Source: Trichodelitschia bisporula (Eukaryota; Ascomycota; Dothideomycetes; Phaeotrichales; Phaeotrichaceae). Taken from it: a DNA stretch of 64,000 nt. The position numbers were made by a program, and so were the translations under genes. Positions 19,020 through 31,375 of this stretch are shown piece by piece. Location of the stretch: the NCBI GenBank assembly GCA_010356995.1, contig ML996696.1, positions 126,364-190,363 on the forward strand, written 5' to 3'. The number at the start of each line of letters is the position of its first letter. Position 1 is the first letter of the stretch. Under the pieces are notes generated by a model. That model made no database searches and had not been told where the DNA came from. It saw only the letters and a list, made by a program, of their open reading frames with translations.

Positions 19020-22000
19020 CGACGCACCCGACCGCGCAATGTCCTGGTGTTGTTCCAGGCCTGGCCGCACACCCATCGGTCCCACTCCACACCCACCCGG
19101 CCCGAGACATCTCGTTCACGCTCTTCAGGCCTAGCTTCGTGCGCGGCGCATCCGCTGATATATCCGTATCCATCTGCCGTACATCCCTTACCCAAAGTCC
19201 AGTAATTCTTGACACGGCACACCACACGGCGCAATAAGCTGCGTCGCTGTTTGGCCCGGCCCGGGATATGTGTCCTTTGCGTCGGACGCCCGGCTCCGTG
19301 CCAGCGGAGAGGCGCACGCACCACAGCACAATATGTCCTCCCCCTCGGTGACCCGGCTGCATCCTCGAGCTCGATACACCGCCCGCCCGGCCCGGAACAT
19401 GCATCCTTTGGGTTGGCTGCCCGACTTCGTGCCAGCGGAGCGGCGCACGCGCCACCGCGCAATTCCTCGTCGTCCTCGGGGACCCGGCTGCAGCTCTCAA
19501 CTTCAAGCCACCCCGCCCGGGCCAGGACATGCACTCCTAGCCTCCCGGGTCCAGGATATGCAATGACATTCTGCGGTGCCCGACTTCGTGCTGGCGGTGT
19601 AGCTGTGCAGACCACACACCACCGCGCAATTTAGCCTTTAGGTCGGACATCCGGCTGTATGCCTCGAGCTCAATAAAGCCCCGCCCGACCCGAGCCATTT
19701 ATCATGACGGTGGTGTGCCTAACAACGTGCCAGCGCAGACACGCACACCCCACCGCGCAATTCGTCGTCGTCCTCCCGGGCCCGGCTGCGCCCCTCACCC
19801 GGATCGAACGCCCGCCCGGCCCGGGCATGTACTCCTAGCCTCCCGGTCCAGGAAATGCAATGACAGTCTGCGGTGCCCGACTTCGTGCCGGCGGTGTAGG
19901 TGTGCACACCACACACCACCGCGCAATCGTTCTTCGTCGTCGGTGTCCCGGCTGTACCCCTCACCCGGACTGGGCACCCGCTCGGCCCGAGCTATTTGTC
20001 ATGACAGTGGTGTGCCTAACAACGTGCCAGCGCAGACGCGCACACCCCACCGCGCAATTCCTCATCGTCCTCGCGGACCCGGCTTATCCCTCACTGGGAT
20101 CGAACACCCGCCCGGCCCGAGCCATGCGCCTTCACGGTGGCGTGCCTAACTGCATTTCGGCTCAGACGCGCACACCCCACCCAATGACGCTGGATGAACG
20201 GTGACCCGGCTAACGAGCCGTGCTCCTTTGACCTTAAGTCCAATACCTGCCCGGCCCGGGATATGTGTCCTTTGCGTCGGACGCCCGCCTTCGCCCCGGT
20301 GGAGCGGAAGTGCGCGCACAACGCACCACCGCGCAATCGTTCTTCGTCGTCGGTGTCCCGGCCGCACTCCTCACTCGGATCGAATACCAGCCCGGCCCGA
20401 GCAATGTTGAGTTTGCTTGGTGCGCCTAACTGCGTGCCAGCGCGGACGCGCACACTGCACCCAATGACGCTGGATGGACGGTGACCCGACCACCGGGCCG
20501 TGTTCCTTCAACCTGAAGTTCCACACCTGCTCAGCTCGCGATATGGAGCTTCAGCGTGACGTGCTTAGCTTCTTTCCGGCGGCGTAGATGCGCACAACCA
20601 CGCACCGCCGCGCAATTATCTTCATCGTCATCGGACCAGCCGTGTCCCTCGTATCAAGCACCAGCCCCAGCCCGAGCCATTCTTTCTCAGGGTGGGACGC
20701 CTGTCTTCGTGTCAGCGCGGACGCGCACACCCCACCCAATCACGCTTGAGTGTTCGTGGCCCGACCACCGGGCCGTATTTCTTCAACTTTGCGTTCAACA
20801 CCTCGTCGGCTGGGGACATGGAGCTTCAGCGCGACGTGCCCGGATTCATACAGTCGGTGTAGATGCGCACGCCACGCACCGCCGCGTAATGATTCCTCAT
20901 CGTCGGTGACCCGGCCGCATCCCCTCTGGCCCCGGCACACCACACGGCGCAATACACTCTCCTCCTCAGGGACCCGGCTGCATTCCTTGACTCCGATGCA
21001 CGCCCCCGCCCGGATGAAGACATACCCCCTCAGCGGAACGGACCCGGCTTCGTGCCAGCGCAGATGCACACACCCACCCAATGTTCCTGGAGAGTCTGTG
21101 GCCCGGCCACCGGGCCGTATTCCTTCTACCTCAAGTCTAACACCTCGTCGGCCGGGGACATGGAGCTTCAGAGTGACGTGCCCGGATTCGTACGGGCGTA
21201 GAGGCGCACACCAGGTAACGCCATGCAATCATTGCTCGTCGTCGCCGGCAGAGACAAATGATCCTCGGCAAGATTCCAAATTGAGGCTTAGTAGTTCGAT
21301 GGCTCTCTCTTCTAACCCGGCTGCATCGTCTCTTGACCCGGCACACCACACGGCGCAATACTAGCTCCTGCAGCTGGATCCGGCTGAATTCCTTGCCTCC
21401 GATGCACGCCCCCGCCCGGACGAAGACATAGTTCTGGGGCGTCACGGGCCCGGCTTCGTACCAGCGGCGTGAATGTGCGCGCACCACACCGCGCAATTCA
21501 TCTTGAGCTATGTTGACCCGGCAGCGTCCCTCGAGCTCAATATACCCCCACCTGGCCCGAGCCATGACCTGGTTGGTTGGTATGCCTGCCTTCGTCCCGG
21601 CGGTGCATCCGTGCCCCCAGCACACCCCACGGCGCAATGTTTAGATCCCGGTATGCCCCGGGCCGCACCGTGAACTCGAAGCCAAGACCCGCCCGGCCCG
21701 GGACATGCATGACCGCTTCCCGGCGCCCGACTTCGTCCCGGCAGCTTAGGTGCGCGCACCACACCCCACCGCGCAATACGTCGTCATCATCCTCGTCCCG
21801 GATCTGGGCGCGTCCTTCGACTTCGATCCACCGCCCGTCCAGCCCGGGTCATAGCTCTTGACGTAGGTACGCCTGAGTACTAGTAGCGTAGACGTGCACA
21901 CCCCCCACCCCAGAAATAGGTGCATGTGGGAAGGGGCCCGGCAAAGAAGTAGTCCAGACCGGACTTGGATTGGAAGACCCGGGTGTTGGCCCACCACACC

Positions 22001-22300
22001 CCAGCGCGCCATACCGTCTTGTTCTCCCAAGTCGGGCCCACATTCCCCGGCCTTAACCCAGCTCCGCCCGGCGTGGGGCATGGAACCTCGGGTTCGTAGG
22101 CCTGGCTTCGTGCCGGTGTAGAGGCGCACACCCCGACACACAGAGGATTATAATCTTCATCCCAGGCCCGGGCATAAAATCGGTCCAGCCCGGACCTGGG
22201 TAGGCGAGATCAGATTGTTCGCCCACCGTACCCCACCGCGCAATGAGTCGTTGTGGACGGCTACCGGGCCGTACCCCCGACCCGAAGCCAAGGCCCGCCC
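19020..22300. repeat. GC-rich satellite-like array, monomer about 130-150 bp
   Basis: The motif CCGCGCAAT, or its variants CCACCCAAT and ACGGCGCAAT, recurs more than 20 times, mostly 127-166 bp apart. It comes with fixed companions: GACCCGGCTGCA after it, then GCCCGGCCCGRGCCATG, then GCCCGACTTCGTGCCAGCGG. A dimeric order is visible: pairs at 19622/19753 and 19918/20049 are offset by exactly 296 bp, and the CACCCAATGACGCTGG variant alternates with CCGCGCAAT between 20176 and 20882 (offsets 273-283). Monomers are clearly diverged. CpG is abundant and there is no C-to-T decay. Open frames across it switch strand and frame and look meaningless. Confidence 0.75.
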
Positions 22301-25300
22301 GGGCCGAGACATGGATCTTCCGGACCACGTGCCCGGCTTCATGCCGAACTATCCGGCCTCCGGCCCCGCAGAGAATTTTACGTCATCGTCGACGGCCGGG
22401 CATGGATAGCTCTGGAACCGATAGAGATATTCGAAGACCGAGGGCAGGCCGGGGAGTAATCATTATCCTCAACACCGCACCCAAGAAGAGCCGCTATTTC
22501 TTGCAGAAGTACACGCCCGGCCCGATACATCCATGTTCGGTAGTAGGCGCCGGAGCATATATGCTCGGTGATCAGCGCCGGAGCACCCATGTTTGGTGGT
22601 GGGCGCCAGAGTCTGCATCTCCGGTGGTTGGCGCCGGAGCATGTTGCTGTGCCATCTCAAACCTGGAAGTAGAAGACCCGAGGGTAGGTTGGGGAGTAAT
22701 CAAGATCCTCACCGCACCCGAAACGGGCGGCAATGGCGAGGAACAGGTGCCTGCCCGGCTCCGGACATAGATCTCCTGAAACGTGAGCCCGGCTTCATAC
22801 CGACGGTGTGGACATGCGCACCCAGCCCCGCGGAGAAGACGACGGAAGTGTGCTGGACCGGAGCATACATCGCCTCTGAGGGCAACCGGGAGATCGGAAA
22901 ACCTGAGTTTTGAACTGGGGAGCAATCAGCATTCTCACCCCACCAGAAACGGGTGGCAATGTTTCAGAAGAAGTGCACGCCCGGTCCGAGGCATGCATAT
23001 TCGGTAGCAGGCGCCGGAGCATGTTGCTGGGCCGTCTCCCACCTGGAAGAAGCGGAAGACCCGAGGATGGGCCAACCACACTCCACCGCGCAACAACTTA
23101 CGTCTGCGTCAAGAGGGGCCGCACTCCCCTCACCCGAAATCGACAACCGCCCGGCCAGGAACATCCGTCTTCGCGTATGCCTGCCTGACCACTGGTGTTG
23201 TAGACGCGCAGCCCCCAACACGCAGATATACTTGGGCTGTTTGGGAGGCTCGAGGACCAGCCTTGTCCAGTGTGAACCTGGATCGGAAGAGCGAGGGCAG
23301 GGCCGGTGAGCAATCAATCGCCAGGTCGGCCCGCCCGACAGGAACGCCAATACAGGAGGGCTATGTTATTCCCGGCCCTGCGCGAAGAATCTGCTTCCTG
23401 CATGCTGTACCCGGCTTCGTGCCGGTGGCACGGACGCGGACACACCGCCGCGTGGACCATAAAGCATGCCGGTGTTCCGCCAGAGCACCCATAGATATGC
23501 TCCAACGACAACCGGAGAGGATCGGAAGACACAAGCCGGGCCGGAATTTGTTGGAATGAGTGTCCGCCTGTCCCGCGAACGTGTCTTCGGGCCCGAGTCC
23601 CGGGCCCCCAGATAGGACGACATAGCGAAATTCCGAAGGAGGAGGTATCTGGCCGGCGAGCCAGACGCCGCACTATGCGCGGGCACTTCGCGCGCCCCGA
23701 CCGCGGAGGCAGCATGTCGGAGAACGTTGCTAAGCAGTTCCATAATGCGGTGGTGATCCAGCCGGCCCGTTTTAGGTGTAGGGCATGATGTGCCGGTACG
23801 TTCCGCATAGCGTATGTAGGTTTCGACGCCACGGAGCACAAATTTGGTCAGGCAAAGCCCGAAAAGGGCGGTAATTTCTTGTTGGCCTTCAAGCCCGGGC
23901 CGAGCACCGAGGGCCCAATAGGCTAGTTGTCTTGGTGGCCGAGGCACTGCTTCGCAAAAGCGTAGCGACGAACTCCCTCCAGCTCAATCCAGGCTTTCCA
24001 ACCAGTCCCGGAGGTAATTGTTGTCCAGCGATTCGTTTCCATGGTGAACTTCATGTGCCTCCGCCTCTCACAGCGTAACGGCTGGTTCGACGCCGCGGAG
24101 CAAGGGGCTGATCGGCTGTGGCTCGAAAGGTACGGCAAGGACATCATGGGAGCACGCCCAGCCCAGCCCGGGCATGAAATGCCGTGTTGAGGGTCCGCCG
24201 CCGGCACGGCGGAACATGGTTGCACTGGTTCAGCCCCCGGCCCGGCAGAGCATGGATAGGCTACAGGCGCAACCGGGATGAATATCAAGACGTTGTTCAC
24301 CGCCTACATCGTATACGTCCTTCAGACCCCGCGGAGAATGACTCTTCAGCCTCTTCCCCCCGAAACAGGCGGAAATCCATTAGCGTCCTTGACGCCCTGT
24401 ATGAGTCCGCATTGTCGGCCTCCTTCACCCGCGGCGCGCGCATAGTTCTAGGCCAATTCGTGCGGAAGCCGGCCAAACGCGCGAATGTTTCGGGTAGTTT
24501 TCCGCCCGGAACCCAGTCCTGCGGTGCATACACGCGCCACCCGGCCCCGCAGAGAACCGGACCAGTCTGAGGAACCCCGGAGCGTGGATGGGCTCCAGTT
24601 CCAACCAGGGAGAATGGCTATTCTTCCACAGCCTCCCGAAACCGGGCGGGAATGGATATGTTGCTTTACCAGACGCGTACCCGGCTTCGAGTCCTGAGCT
24701 CGGTCAACCACGCACATAGGCGTATGGGCCGGAAAGCCCGGCATGCAATGCAACATCCGGTTCGGCGCGCGGACCGGGCGCAGCGGAGGATAATCTGGCA
24801 GCCCACCTTCCCCGGATCGAAAAGTGCGGAGCATCGCCTAAATACTGGAACATTCACGTATACCGGGATGCTGAGCCCGCTTTCGACCCCGCAGAGTCTA
24901 CTGTCTTCTCTTCATCCTCCCGAAACAAGAGGGACTTCTCTCAGGGACCTGCCCAGGGTATGAGCAAAGAGACTACATGGAACTTCACCGAAACCGCGCG
25001 CACCTGGCTATAAGTGTGGATCCTGACCAACTGGGCACATCCACAACTTTTTCGTCCTTCTAGGCATGCGCCCCGTGGTGTGGGCCGAGCGCAGCAGACG
25101 ATGAGTAGTTGGAGATGATGACCAGGATAGGACCATCCAAAGTGGTGGCGCGATACTGTGCACACCCCCGGACCGAGATGACTACCCAGCTTCCTGGGCC
25201 GGCGGGTGGAAAGGACGCCGCAGCGTGAGGATAGAGACGGGGAGCCGGTGCCGAAATCGGGTATGCTTTGTAAAAAACCGGGATGCAGCCGCTGCAGCAG

Positions 25301-26370
25301 CGCCGTGTTGGTAGCGATTATCGGTGTCCCGGATTGAGGACGGAGAGTTATGCGTCCGGATGGAGACGAGAAGCCGGCGTGGAGATAAAGACGCTTGCCA
25401 CCGCCCCCGGATATAGCTCGTGGACATTACACCGGGATGAAATTATCGGATCATGCGCCGGGATGGAGGACGAGGTCGCGGTAGTCCATGAGGTTGCACA
25501 CCCGGGACCGGACATGCTCCTGCAGAAACCACCCCCTGACAGCGGGGTACACCAGTCGTGGAGGTTCAGCGAACGTCCAATAGATTGAACGAGCCCAGAG
25601 CCGGGAACGCAAATGCCAGCCTTGCTCATGGTGCCCGATTTCGGTACCATATACCCGTTCATTACTGGAGGAATGAGCCTCCATCCGGTGAAACGCCAAC
25701 CAAAGCGGCGGAATACGTGGGCTAGTTGAAGGAGCCGGATTCGGACTCAGCACTCGCACTCTTGCGTCGCGGCCTCCGTGAGGGAGGACTATGCGAGCTG
25801 CTGGTGTAATGCCGCCGGTTGGAACTTCGAGCCGGACGGGTCATACTTATGATCCGGGGGGCCGTAGGCGCGGGCAATATCGGGTAATGCACAAGAATCC
25901 AGATTGGGTACGGCATTGGGGACCGAGATGACCATATGTTAGACCGCCGGACCGAATTAGGCGGATGGATGGCATTGCGGAGGAGGTGACCCGGACCACG
26001 CGCAAGATGATGGGGCATCCGGCCGCAACCCCCAAATTTGGCGAAAGGCCTGAGAACCGGAATAGCTGGAAATGGTGTTGCGCTGGAATGAAGAGGGCAT
26101 CTGCGCCGCAATTGGAGATCCCGTACCGCATGGGCTTGCGTGCAACATGCAGCCGGCGGAACATTATGCATTTCCACCCCGCGCCTGAGATCGCACCCGG
26201 CGCGGCGAGGCCGCGGAATCCATTGTTGTTTTGGTTGGCCCGGCAACGCGGAGGAATGGCTTGCGATGGCAGACGTCTGACGACGCGAAGCACCGCGCTG
26301 ATCCGATGTCCGAGCTGAGGAAGGCGAGAGAATCCGAAGGCGTGCTCCCCGGCCCGGCTAGCTAGGGCCT
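22300..26370. repeat. Diverged continuation of the satellite with a second recurrent motif
   Basis: Satellite words (GCCCGGC, CCGGCTTCGTGCC, ACCGCGCAA at 23086) become sparse. A second recurrent block appears: CCCCGCRGAGAA followed some 30-60 bp later by CCGAAACRGGCGG, near 22370, 22700-22950, 24335, 24545-24640 and 24890-24920. No frame has an ATG-led, motif-bearing protein. I see no gene in this stretch. Confidence 0.5.
22546..22657 (+). repeat. Minisatellite, 28-bp unit, four copies
   Basis: GGCGCC(G/A)GAG words begin at 22546, 22574, 22602 and 22630, exactly 28 bp apart. A fifth isolated copy of the word is at about 23008. It is nested in the larger repeat region. Confidence 0.75.
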
Positions 26371-26374
26371 TTCT

Positions 26375-26496
26375 GGCCGGGTAGGAGAATTGGTCTAAGA
26401 GAACAGCCGGAATGGGCGTGGTGCCCTCTGTTGCTGGCCGGGTAGGAGAATTGGTCTAAGAGAACAGCCGGGATGGGCGTGGTGCCCTCTGTTGCT
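26375..26496 (+). repeat. Tandem repeat, 61-bp unit, two nearly identical copies
   Basis: Units start at 26375 and 26436; a third begins at 26497 and diverges after a few bases. The unit contains AGGAGAATTGGTCTAAGAGA and GGGCGTGGTGCCCTCTG. Near identity points to a recent duplication. Confidence 0.85.
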
Positions 26497-26545
26497 GGCC
26501 GCGGCGCACAATTTTTGGTCGTCTGCGAGGTTCAGGCCGCCAATT

Positions 26546-26869
26546 GAACCTCAATGTTGCGAGACCGAGGCCGAGGAATCATCTGAAAGCAGTCCACGCC
26601 TGGCGCCAACGCCAACGAATACAGGGAGCCCATCATGGCCCAGACCGCACATCGAACCTCAATGTGGCGAGCCCGGGGCCGAGGAATCATTTGCCAGCAG
26701 GCTGTGCCTGGCACCAGCGCCGACGAATGCAATGGTGCCATCACGGCCCAGGCCGCGCATCAAATCTCAAGGTGGCGATCCCAAGGCCGAGAAATCATCT
26801 GGAAGCAGTCCACGCCTGACGCCAACGCCGACGAATACTCGGGCTTCATCATGGTCCAGGCCCTCTCGG
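26546..26869 (+). repeat. Tandem repeat, 108-bp unit, three copies, frame-preserving
   Basis: Units begin at 26546, 26654 and 26762. The period of 108 bp keeps one reading frame open across all copies (26492-26971), with a 36-residue repeat of the type PxIEPQxGExxAEES...LAPTPTNT. The opening codon is not ATG, and I see no promoter or splice structure, so coding is doubtful. Confidence 0.75.
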
Positions 26870-28939
26870 AATCAACGGGAGGCGGCCAAACCGCCGCATG
26901 CGCCTTGCGGTAGAACAGGCCCACGGCGCAGGATATACGCGTTGTTTGGAAATCCAGACCCGAGACAATAGAAATCGGGGTCGGGATCCCGGAATGAACG
27001 CCGTTGGATCCCCGAAGCACGTTGACGTTGCGGTTTGCGGCGGGTGATGATCGGTGAGCGCGAGTCGGTTATGGACGGTACCGGCGGTATCGTTAGTAGC
27101 AGTCTGTGCCATACAGGACCGCCAGGCCAAACAGGCAAGTGCGGCGCATGGACCCCACAGGACAATTGAACCTCAGCCCAGTGCTCCAAGGGGCCAGAGT
27201 TGACGGGGCTGACAAATCGGGCATCCGGCGAGCGAAGCTCTCCACCCTGCCGTAAAGCCGCGGAGTGCCCACCACCGCAGACCGACGGAATAAACCTACT
27301 GGTTGGATTGCCCGGCCGACGTCGGACAGGGCCATGGTTTGATGGATAGGCCCCCGAGCAGAGATCAACCGGTATATCTTCAAGTCCGGTTACCCATCTC
27401 ACGGGCCAGATTCAATCGCGAGGACCAGTTGGAAAGCGGCACATGCCGAGGAATGGTTCCAAGCCGAGCAGCGATTCAGCCGTTTGGCCACCCGGGCAGC
27501 CGACGAAACATAAACTCGCCCGGCGAAATGCCAGACAACGGGCAGGCAGTTCCGCAGGCAGAATTCAGCTTTTCATTCCTGTAAGAGAGACCTTCATGAA
27601 GGTCCATATTCCAACGGAGGGCCTGAGAGGTGAGGTGGTTTCTACCCGGTGGCAGGATCCGCAGGCATTCGGCCCTCAGCAGTTCAGCGAGGGAGACAGC
27701 CGAGCTATGTTGTAAACTGGTTCCACGCCGAAGGCGGTATTAAACAGCAAGATTCTCCGCCAACAACCGCCAGGACCCGTCCACCGGGCGGCGCTGCAAA
27801 AGAGCCGGCGCGTGATGATATGGAAACGCGTTTTTGAAAGCGGGCAACTCCACATTAGTACCGAAGTTGATGAAGAAGAAAAATTCTTCTTGGTGGGCCT
27901 GACCCAGCCTTACTCCTCCACAGGGCACCGTGTCGTGATGCCTCACCGAATAAACCCGTCCTTGTGCAAGGTCGCGTGGAAAACTATGTCGCACAATCGT
28001 GTGGCTCTGCGACTCGCCAAAGCCGAGTGAGTCCATTCCGGCAACGGCGCGAGGAGCCAAATCATAGTCAGAGCCGTAGTGCCTGGCACAAACGCCTTCC
28101 CGGCAACTCGGACGATCCGGCGTGTGCCTCGCTCCAGGAGCGCAGGAAGCCAGAGAAGCATGGATGTTGATGATGCCACGCCTGACAGCTTGCGAGCAAG
28201 GCGAACTGGCTCCACGGTGTTACATCCAGGTACCGAGTGAGGGATGTTATCGATGCTCCGAGGATACCATGGTCAAAGTGAAGTGTAATCAAGACGGGAA
28301 CATCTAAGTCCACGCCAGAATGCGAGTTGATGATATTTGTCCAGATAGGCCTCGAGGGATGGACGAAGAGGTGTTCGAGTTCGTTCAGGTACCACACAGA
28401 ATCGCCTTCACTTTCGCATCAGAACGTCCGGGCAATCCGGGAGGCGGCTAGACTTGATATCCAGGCTGGCGCGGCCGCAGGGCCATAAGGATCTGATGGC
28501 AAAAACCCGACAACGCGGCCAAATTTGATGGCGCGGTAGACAACCCGGTACCGAAGTTAGTTTTTCTGAGCACACCGCAGAGCAGCACATCTGTTCATGC
28601 TAATGGGTGCCCGGAATAGAGCATGCGGCACACAATCCCGCACTGGAGGCAGCCCAGCACAATTTTGAGCTCCCGTTCGCACCCGAGATACGCGGCGGAA
28701 CACAAGACCGGAATGGCATCGTTGTACTTTATACCCGACAGCCGCACTCCGCGACGGCCGCACACGCCGCGCACAACATCGTAAAGCCGGATGCGGACCC
28801 GGACTCCGGAGCTCGGATGGAATCTCCCATCACACGGCCCTGTGGGGAAGGCATGAGAGCCCCCGCCGCATGGCGGAGTGATTAAGGACGCCAGGCAGCA
28901 TTGCGGAGAGCCTTAGGGCGCCCGGCAACTTAGATTGTC
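26870..28939. other. About 2 kb of GC-rich sequence without a recognisable gene
   Basis: Open frames are short, overlap on both strands and carry no known motif. No clear tandem period is visible by eye. Confidence 0.4.
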
Positions 28940-30240
28940 TTCGAGAAGCGCCGGGATCAACACCCCGAGGCTCGGGTACGCTGCTGAAGCTGAAGATGCA
29001 AGCCGAGAGCCGCATGGCATACCGTTGTGTCCTTCCGGGCCGACACATTCAAATCGCCCGAAAGCCGCAGCGCAGCGAGAACACGGCAATAGAAGACGAG
29101 GACGTAGACCCAGGATCTGGAATGCGGGGATTGTCCCCCGCACGGAATGTTTTTCCAGGGATGCGTGCCAAAATTCTGTCGGTCGTTGGGGGACCGAGCT
29201 AGACTGCGGTGAGGCCTTGGGCCCTGAATTGAGTCCGTCGTCGAGCACCCGGCGCATGGTGTGGGTGGAAGCCGTGCCAGGCAAAATAGGTTGACTTTTA
29301 AGGAGAGCCGGGATCAACGCCCCAAGGCTCAGGTGTGTGTTGGTGATGTCGGAAGGCAAGCCGAGAGGCGCATCATATGCATGTAAGCCCCCCCGGGCCG
29401 ACACATTCAAATCGCCGAGAGCAGCAACGCCACGAGAGCACGGCAATGGAGGGTGAGGACGTGGGTCCAGGATCTGGAGTGCGGGGATCGTTCCCCACAC
29501 GGAATGATCCTTCTCCGTCTTGAGCCAAAATGCCTTTCGTCGTTGGTGAACCGGACTGGGCCCGCAGTGAGGCCTTGGGCCTTAAACTGAGTCCATCGTG
29601 TCCAGTCGAGTGTGAAGTGCGATGAGCATCTGTTACAGCTGGCTCGTGAAAATCTTCGAGAGCCGCAACGCAGCGCGAGCGCGACAATACCAGATAGTGT
29701 AGGTCGCGCCAGGTTCCGGAGTGTGGGGATCGCTTCCCGCACGGAATGGTTCCTCTCCGTCTAGGGCCAGAATTCTTGCGGTCGTCGGGGAACCGGACTG
29801 GGACGTGATGAGGTTGGGACTGGAAGGGGTCATGCAGGAGTCTGCGAAGCCGCCGCGCGGCCGCATCACGGACAATGGCTGGCTCTTCTGTGATGGCCGC
29901 ATCATGGACAACGGCACGGCCCCCCGCGATAGTCGGAGCATCGACGCCGGCACGTTCCATTGTGATGCCCGCCTCATGGTTGGATTAAGAGAAGCGAAAT
30001 GGGTTGGGCGGACCCACATTCTCAGGCGCGCGCGCAACTTGCTGCTGCGCATGCATTCTGTTGCTGAGCACATAGAACTCGAATTGACCAGCATATCGGA
30101 CGCCTCCACCAGCTGAGAAAGGACTTGCTGGAGGACGTACCCGACCGCAGGTGAGGCCTTGGGCCTGAATGGAGTCTGTCGTGTCTAATCGAGTGCGAAG
30201 TGCGATGAGCATCTGATGCAGAAGGCTTTCGAGCTGGTCG
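28940..30240. repeat. Long-unit repeat, about 357 bp, with partial copies
   Basis: Copy 1 (28940-29297) and copy 2 (29298-29634) share GGGATCAACRCCCCRAGGCTC, GGGCCGACACATTCAAATCG and GAGGCCTTGGGCCYT. A shortened third copy is at 29635-29810. The segment TGAGGCCTTGGGCC to GTGCGATGAGCATCTG recurs at 29575-29630 and 30147-30215. Confidence 0.65.
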
Positions 30241-31276
30241 TCACATTTCGGGGGTCGGGTACCGCGACGGCGCGGAGAGATCGAGGTGTTTGGTGCGGAG
30301 CCAGAAAAAGGCCCCGTTCATGAGATATGCCGGCCATAGGCTGAGTACCGTGACGATGTACCCAGGGGCGACACGGGCGGGGGCCCGAGTAGGATGCGGC
30401 ATGGGTGCGGTCTGGAGTGGTTAGCTCAAATACACGTGGGCGGGATGGGGACTCACGCTGGAAGCACGGCAGCAGAAATGGTTGGCGCAGATCATGAGCC
30501 AGGCATTGGGATGGCAGGATGGCGGTCCGGGATTAGAGGGAAGAACTGAAGTGCCGGAAGACGTCAGCGTGGGTCGTGCAGATTGGAAGAGCCCGAGTCA
30601 GATGTGGCGTGGGTATGGGCTGGAGGGGTTAGCCTGAATGTGCATGGAAAGGACGGAAACTCACGCTAGAAGCACAGCAGCAGAAATGGTTGGTGCAGAT
30701 CATAAGCCAGGCAATCGGCTTGCTCGATGTCGTTCCGGGATACAGGGAAGCGTTGAAATGGCGGACGACGTCGGCGTGGGCCGTGCAGATTAGAAGAGCT
30801 CAAGTTAGATCCGGTGGCAGTGAGGTCTGGAGTTGTTAGCCTGAGTGTGCGTAGACGGGATGGGGACTCACGCCAGGAGGACGGCAACAGAAATAAGGCA
30901 TGGCTGAGCCATTCGTAAATGAATGTTTGGCGCATCATGCGATCTAGCATTAGGCTGGAATTTGAAACCGGGTAATTGAGCGGAGGGGGCCAGGGGCCCC
31001 GAAAAGCATAAGGTATGTGGTAGTGGTCTGAAATGGTCAGCTAAAGCGTGCGTAGAATGGATGGGACTCACGCCGGAGGGACGGCAGCAGAAATAGGCAG
31101 TTTCTGTTTAAAACCAGGCAATACAACCTTGAGGTCCTCGTCCAAGATGGAAAGACGTGATGAACGGGTGATAATAGCGGCGTAGGGCGTGCAGATGGGA
31201 AGAGCCCGAGTTGGAGGTGGTGTTGGTGAGGTCTGGAGTGGTTAGCTTGAGGAGATGGAAGGGGTGGGAGCTCACG
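30241..31276 (-). repeat. Tandem array of about 205-bp units, each with a complete minus-strand intron
   Basis: Read on the minus strand, each unit shows GTGAGT (GTGAGC in the first), a GCTAAC or GCTGAC branch point and a CAG acceptor. Donors fall at 31275, 31071, 30871, 30664 and 30456, spacings 204, 200, 207 and 208. The predicted introns are 31233-31275, 31028-31071, 30827-30871, 30620-30664 and 30412-30456, all 43-45 nt. The exon part of each unit (156-163 nt) carries TTTCTGCTGCCGTSCTYC just before the donor and CGGGCTCTTCC-CATCTGCACG after the acceptor. Units differ by substitutions and small indels, so frames are not kept from unit to unit. Confidence 0.75.
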
Positions 31277-31375
31277 CCGGGAGGACGGCGGCAGAAATGA
31301 TGAGATATAGGTGAAAACCAGGGAATCTGATGGTGGTGTACCTGTCCACGATGGAAGGATTTGATGAAGGGGTGG

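Noticed and set aside
19780-20380. GTGAGG donor-like words on the minus strand of the satellite
   Set aside because: They recur because the monomer contains CCCCTCACCCGG. No branch point and acceptor lie at a fitting distance, unlike in the 30.4-31.3 kb array.
19020-22300. CRISPR-like reading of the regular repeats
   Set aside because: Whole monomers are repeated and diverged, with no alternation of constant repeats and unique spacers, and the genome is eukaryotic.
19020-30240. Many open frames of 60-200 codons in the repeat island
   Set aside because: They change strand and frame every few hundred bases, mostly start at GTG or TTG, and simply reflect high GC content. The repeat periods (except 108 and 66 bp) do not keep a frame.
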